A stretch of DNA of 6,467 nt from Candidatus Omnitrophota bacterium (GTDB taxonomy: Bacteria > Omnitrophota > Gorgyraeia > Gygaellales > Profunditerraquicolaceae), in NCBI GenBank assembly GCA_016867005.1, contig VGKM01000066.1, positions 1 to 6,467 of the forward strand, in the 5' to 3' direction. Within the stretch, counting starts at the first letter, position 1, and each line of letters starts with the position of its first letter. The notes under the pieces are model-generated. The model searched no databases, was not told where the DNA came from, and saw only the letters and a program-made list of their open reading frames with translations. The translations under genes were made by a program, and so were the position numbers. This document shows positions 5,189 through 6,467 of this stretch, piece after piece.

Positions 5189-5578
5189 CTAAAGGTATTT
5201 CTTAATGCGTTTCAGGATCCTATCCGCAGCTTCTTTATCAGGCGAAACTGCACCGACGCGTATTTCGACTTTTGTAGATTCCTCTGTAACTTTACGTATA
5301 TCAATCCAGATTTCTTTCCCGTCGCTATATTTGCTTTTTATCTGCGTTACCTCATCCTTCCTGGTTTCTTTTACCAAATCTAATTTTAAAGACCTTAATG
5401 ACGATTTTGCAGCGCTGATTGTCCGGTCATAGGAAGCGTGGAATTCTTCCGTGAGTTTCCCGGAAAGCCATACTGCTGTACCTGCTCCGCTTGCTGTGCC
5501 TGCTACGACCGCAAAACAACCGTACATATTCAGCAATAAAAACCCTGATAAAACCACAACCGCAATATTCTTCAACAT
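5189..5578 (-). CDS. DUF3568-family lipoprotein
   Basis: 129 residues. The N-terminus is a lipoprotein signal: hydrophobic to L16, then N-M-Y-G-C with C21 as the likely lipidated cysteine (the -3 position is Met rather than Leu, a slightly loose lipobox). After it come a small-residue stretch (V-V-A-G-T-A-S-G-A-G-T-A) and a charged alpha/beta region with E-E-F-H-A-S-Y-D-R-T near 44-53, S-D-G-K-E-I-W-I-D-I near 85-94, and V-E-I-R-V-G near 104-109. This is the pattern of DUF3568 (PF12092), small lipoproteins of unknown role. AAGGAGG lies 5 nt before the ATG, and a promoter sits at 5603-5631. It is the first gene of the leftward operon with the nitroreductase, the secreted protein and the UPF0016 protein. 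Confidence 0.87.
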   Translation of the reverse strand: MLKNIAVVVLSGFLLLNMYGCFAVVAGTASGAGTAVWLSGKLTEEFHASYDRTISAAKSSLRSLKLDLVKETRKDEVTQIKSKYSDGKEIWIDIRKVTEESTKVEIRVGAVSPDKEAADRILKRIKKYL

Positions 5579-5602
5579 GACTTCCTCCTTTTATATCTAA
5601 AT

Positions 5603-5631
5603 ATTGTAGCCCAAAGAAAAATCTTCTGCAA
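5603..5631 (-). promoter_or_regulatory. Promoter of the DUF3568 operon
   Basis: On the minus strand, TTGCAG (5626-5631) is followed by a 17 bp spacer and TACAAT (5603-5608, five of six bases). Transcription should start near 5596, about 18 nt before the ATG at 5578. The -35 box lies in the region where the -35 of the divergent rightward promoter would fall. Confidence 0.6.
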
Positions 5632-5647
5632 TACAATTATTATTTTG

Positions 5648-5656
5648 TGCTATAAT
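5648..5656 (+). promoter_or_regulatory. Extended -10 promoter of the rightward secreted-protein gene
   Basis: TGC followed by a perfect TATAAT (5651-5656) forms an extended -10 element. The DNA about 17 bp upstream (near 5627-5633) has no good -35, which extended -10 promoters can do without. Transcription should start near 5663, just before the AAGGAG at 5665-5670. Confidence 0.65.
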
Positions 5657-5677
5657 AATCCGCAAAGGAGAGTAAAG

Positions 5678-6169
5678 ATGAAAAAAACTATGTTATTTTG
5701 TTTATTATTTATAGTTATAAGCGCTCCTGTATATTGCGGACAAACAAGCAGGATCCAGCTGAATGACGGCAGTATCATTAATGCCGAGGTCATTTCTTTC
5801 CAAAACGGCATCTACACATTAAGGACCGGCAGTTTAGGGGAATTTAAAGTAGATGCGACAAAAGTACAGAAAATTGAATCGGTAAATACATATTCCCCTC
5901 CTGTCTCCTTCGGCCCGTCATCCGGCTCCGGCGCAAATATCAGCTATGAAGTGGAAAAATTAAAAACAAAAATGGCAGGCGACCCGGAGATCACCAGTAT
6001 CGTCACGGGGCTAGTCAGCGACCCGCAGTTCCAGGAGATAGCAAAAGACCCTTCGATCGTAAATGCGGCAAACTCCGGAGACCTGCAGTCGCTTTTATCT
6101 AATGAAAAATTCATAGGGCTTGTGAACAACCCCAAAATAAAAGAAATACAGGAAAAATTAAAAAAGTAA
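5678..6169 (+). CDS. Secreted protein with Sm-like beta region and STI1-like Asp-Pro repeats
   Basis: 163 residues from the ATG at 5678, set by AAGGAG at 5665-5670, 7 nt upstream; an in-frame ATG at 5645 precedes the promoter -10 and is rejected. Residues 1-21 are a signal peptide. Residues 25-67 are a short beta-strand module (I-Q-L-N-D-G-S-I-I-N-A-E-V, G-I-Y-T-L-R-T, G-E-F-K-V, V-Q-K-I-E) of the kind seen in small Sm-like domains of secreted proteins. A Pro/Ser/Gly linker (73-87) leads to a helical tail (89-163) with Asp-Pro at 102-103, 115-116 and 124-125, a G-D-L-Q-S-L-L turn at 134-140, and Asn-Pro at 151-152. This spacing resembles the STI1 domain of Hsp70/Hsp90 co-chaperones, which binds hydrophobic segments. 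A chaperone-like or envelope adaptor role is inference; I know no named bacterial family for it. It is followed after 10 nt by the porin-like gene. Confidence 0.85.
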   Translation: MKKTMLFCLLFIVISAPVYCGQTSRIQLNDGSIINAEVISFQNGIYTLRTGSLGEFKVDATKVQKIESVNTYSPPVSFGPSSGSGANISYEVEKLKTKMAGDPEITSIVTGLVSDPQFQEIAKDPSIVNAANSGDLQSLLSNEKFIGLVNNPKIKEIQEKLKK

Positions 6170-6179
6170 CCGGCTGCTG

Positions 6180-6467
6180 ATGCAAAAACATTGCGATAAA
6201 TCCGCGTTTCTGTTAATTATATTGTTCCTGCATGTTGTTTCTTCTTATCCCGGAATAGCCCATTCTGAAACGAATGTTCCAATCCCGCCTAAAAATTTAT
6301 CTTATTCCCCAGGCAAAGGCATTGAAATAAGCCCGATTGATTTATTAATAAAAGCGGCAGGTACGTTTGTTTTCCAGGGCGCGCCTAACCCGAATAAGCC
6401 CGATGTAAACAAAACCGGGACATCGTGGATAGGATACCTGGATTTTGAAAAAAGGTTCGGCGACTGG
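6180..6467 (+). CDS. Probable outer-membrane porin-like protein, N-terminal 96 residues (runs off window)
   Basis: The frame is open from the ATG at 6180 to the last base. Residues 1-27 look like a signal peptide (a short stretch with K3 and K7, hydrophobic core F-L-L-I-I-L-F-L, end near G-I-A at 25-27). The mature part starts with a Pro-rich linker (V-P-I-P-P-K), then I-E-I-S-P-I-D-L-L-I-K and G-T-F-V-F-Q-G-A-P-N. It ends with aromatic-Gly alternation (W-I-G-Y-L-D-F-E-K-R-F-G-D-W) typical of the first beta-hairpin of a porin. This resembles carbohydrate- or phosphate-type porins of uncultured Gram-negative lineages, but too little is present to name it. No clear Shine-Dalgarno precedes the ATG; it lies 10 nt after the previous stop, so translation may be coupled to that gene. 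Confidence 0.6.
   Translation, partial: MQKHCDKSAFLLIILFLHVVSSYPGIAHSETNVPIPPKNLSYSPGKGIEISPIDLLIKAAGTFVFQGAPNPNKPDVNKTGTSWIGYLDFEKRFGDW

Overview
The window looks like chromosomal DNA from an uncultured Gram-negative-type bacterium. Several products carry signal peptides, one is a lipoprotein, and the last open frame resembles the start of an outer-membrane porin. A stand-alone nitrogen-type PTS EIIA, a thioredoxin-CcdA fusion beside a DUF1573 protein, a DUF3568 lipoprotein and the porin-like start fit Omnitrophota or a related lineage. That placement is an inference from gene content and style. Base composition is moderate and even across the window, and no mobile element, tRNA, rRNA or CRISPR is visible.

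Left block, transcribed leftward (2616 to 1): a secreted transglutaminase-like cysteine protein; a PtsN-like EIIA; a membrane thioredoxin-CcdA fusion with Cys pairs suited to moving reducing power across the inner membrane; and the N-terminal part of a secreted DUF1573 protein. The last three are tightly packed (11 bp gap, then a 1 bp overlap). The EIIA gene has its own promoter, whose -35 box contains the stop codon of the transglutaminase gene.

Centre: a XRE-cupin regulator (2872-3447, +) is divergent from the transglutaminase gene. The 255 bp between them holds two good promoters and five copies of a TGTAG-core element in two similarly spaced inverted pairs. One copy lies between the -35 and -10 of the transglutaminase promoter. 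This looks like a regulator controlling itself and its neighbour. A single-domain response regulator (3452-3850, -) converges on the regulator gene with a 4 bp gap.

Right block, transcribed leftward from 5578: a DUF3568 lipoprotein, a nitroreductase broken by a one-base frameshift, a small secreted protein, and a half-length UPF0016 (GDT1-family) membrane protein. They are spaced 12 to 33 bp apart, as in one operon. Divergent from it (from 5678, +) are a secreted protein with an Sm-like beta-strand region and an STI1-like Asp-Pro repeat tail, then the start of a porin-like gene that runs off the window.

Two genes without a Shine-Dalgarno sequence (EIIA and the response regulator) each have a -10 box ending exactly 7 bp before the chosen ATG, which predicts leaderless mRNAs. 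The other four promoters sit 16 to 24 bp before the ATG and their genes have clear Shine-Dalgarno sequences.
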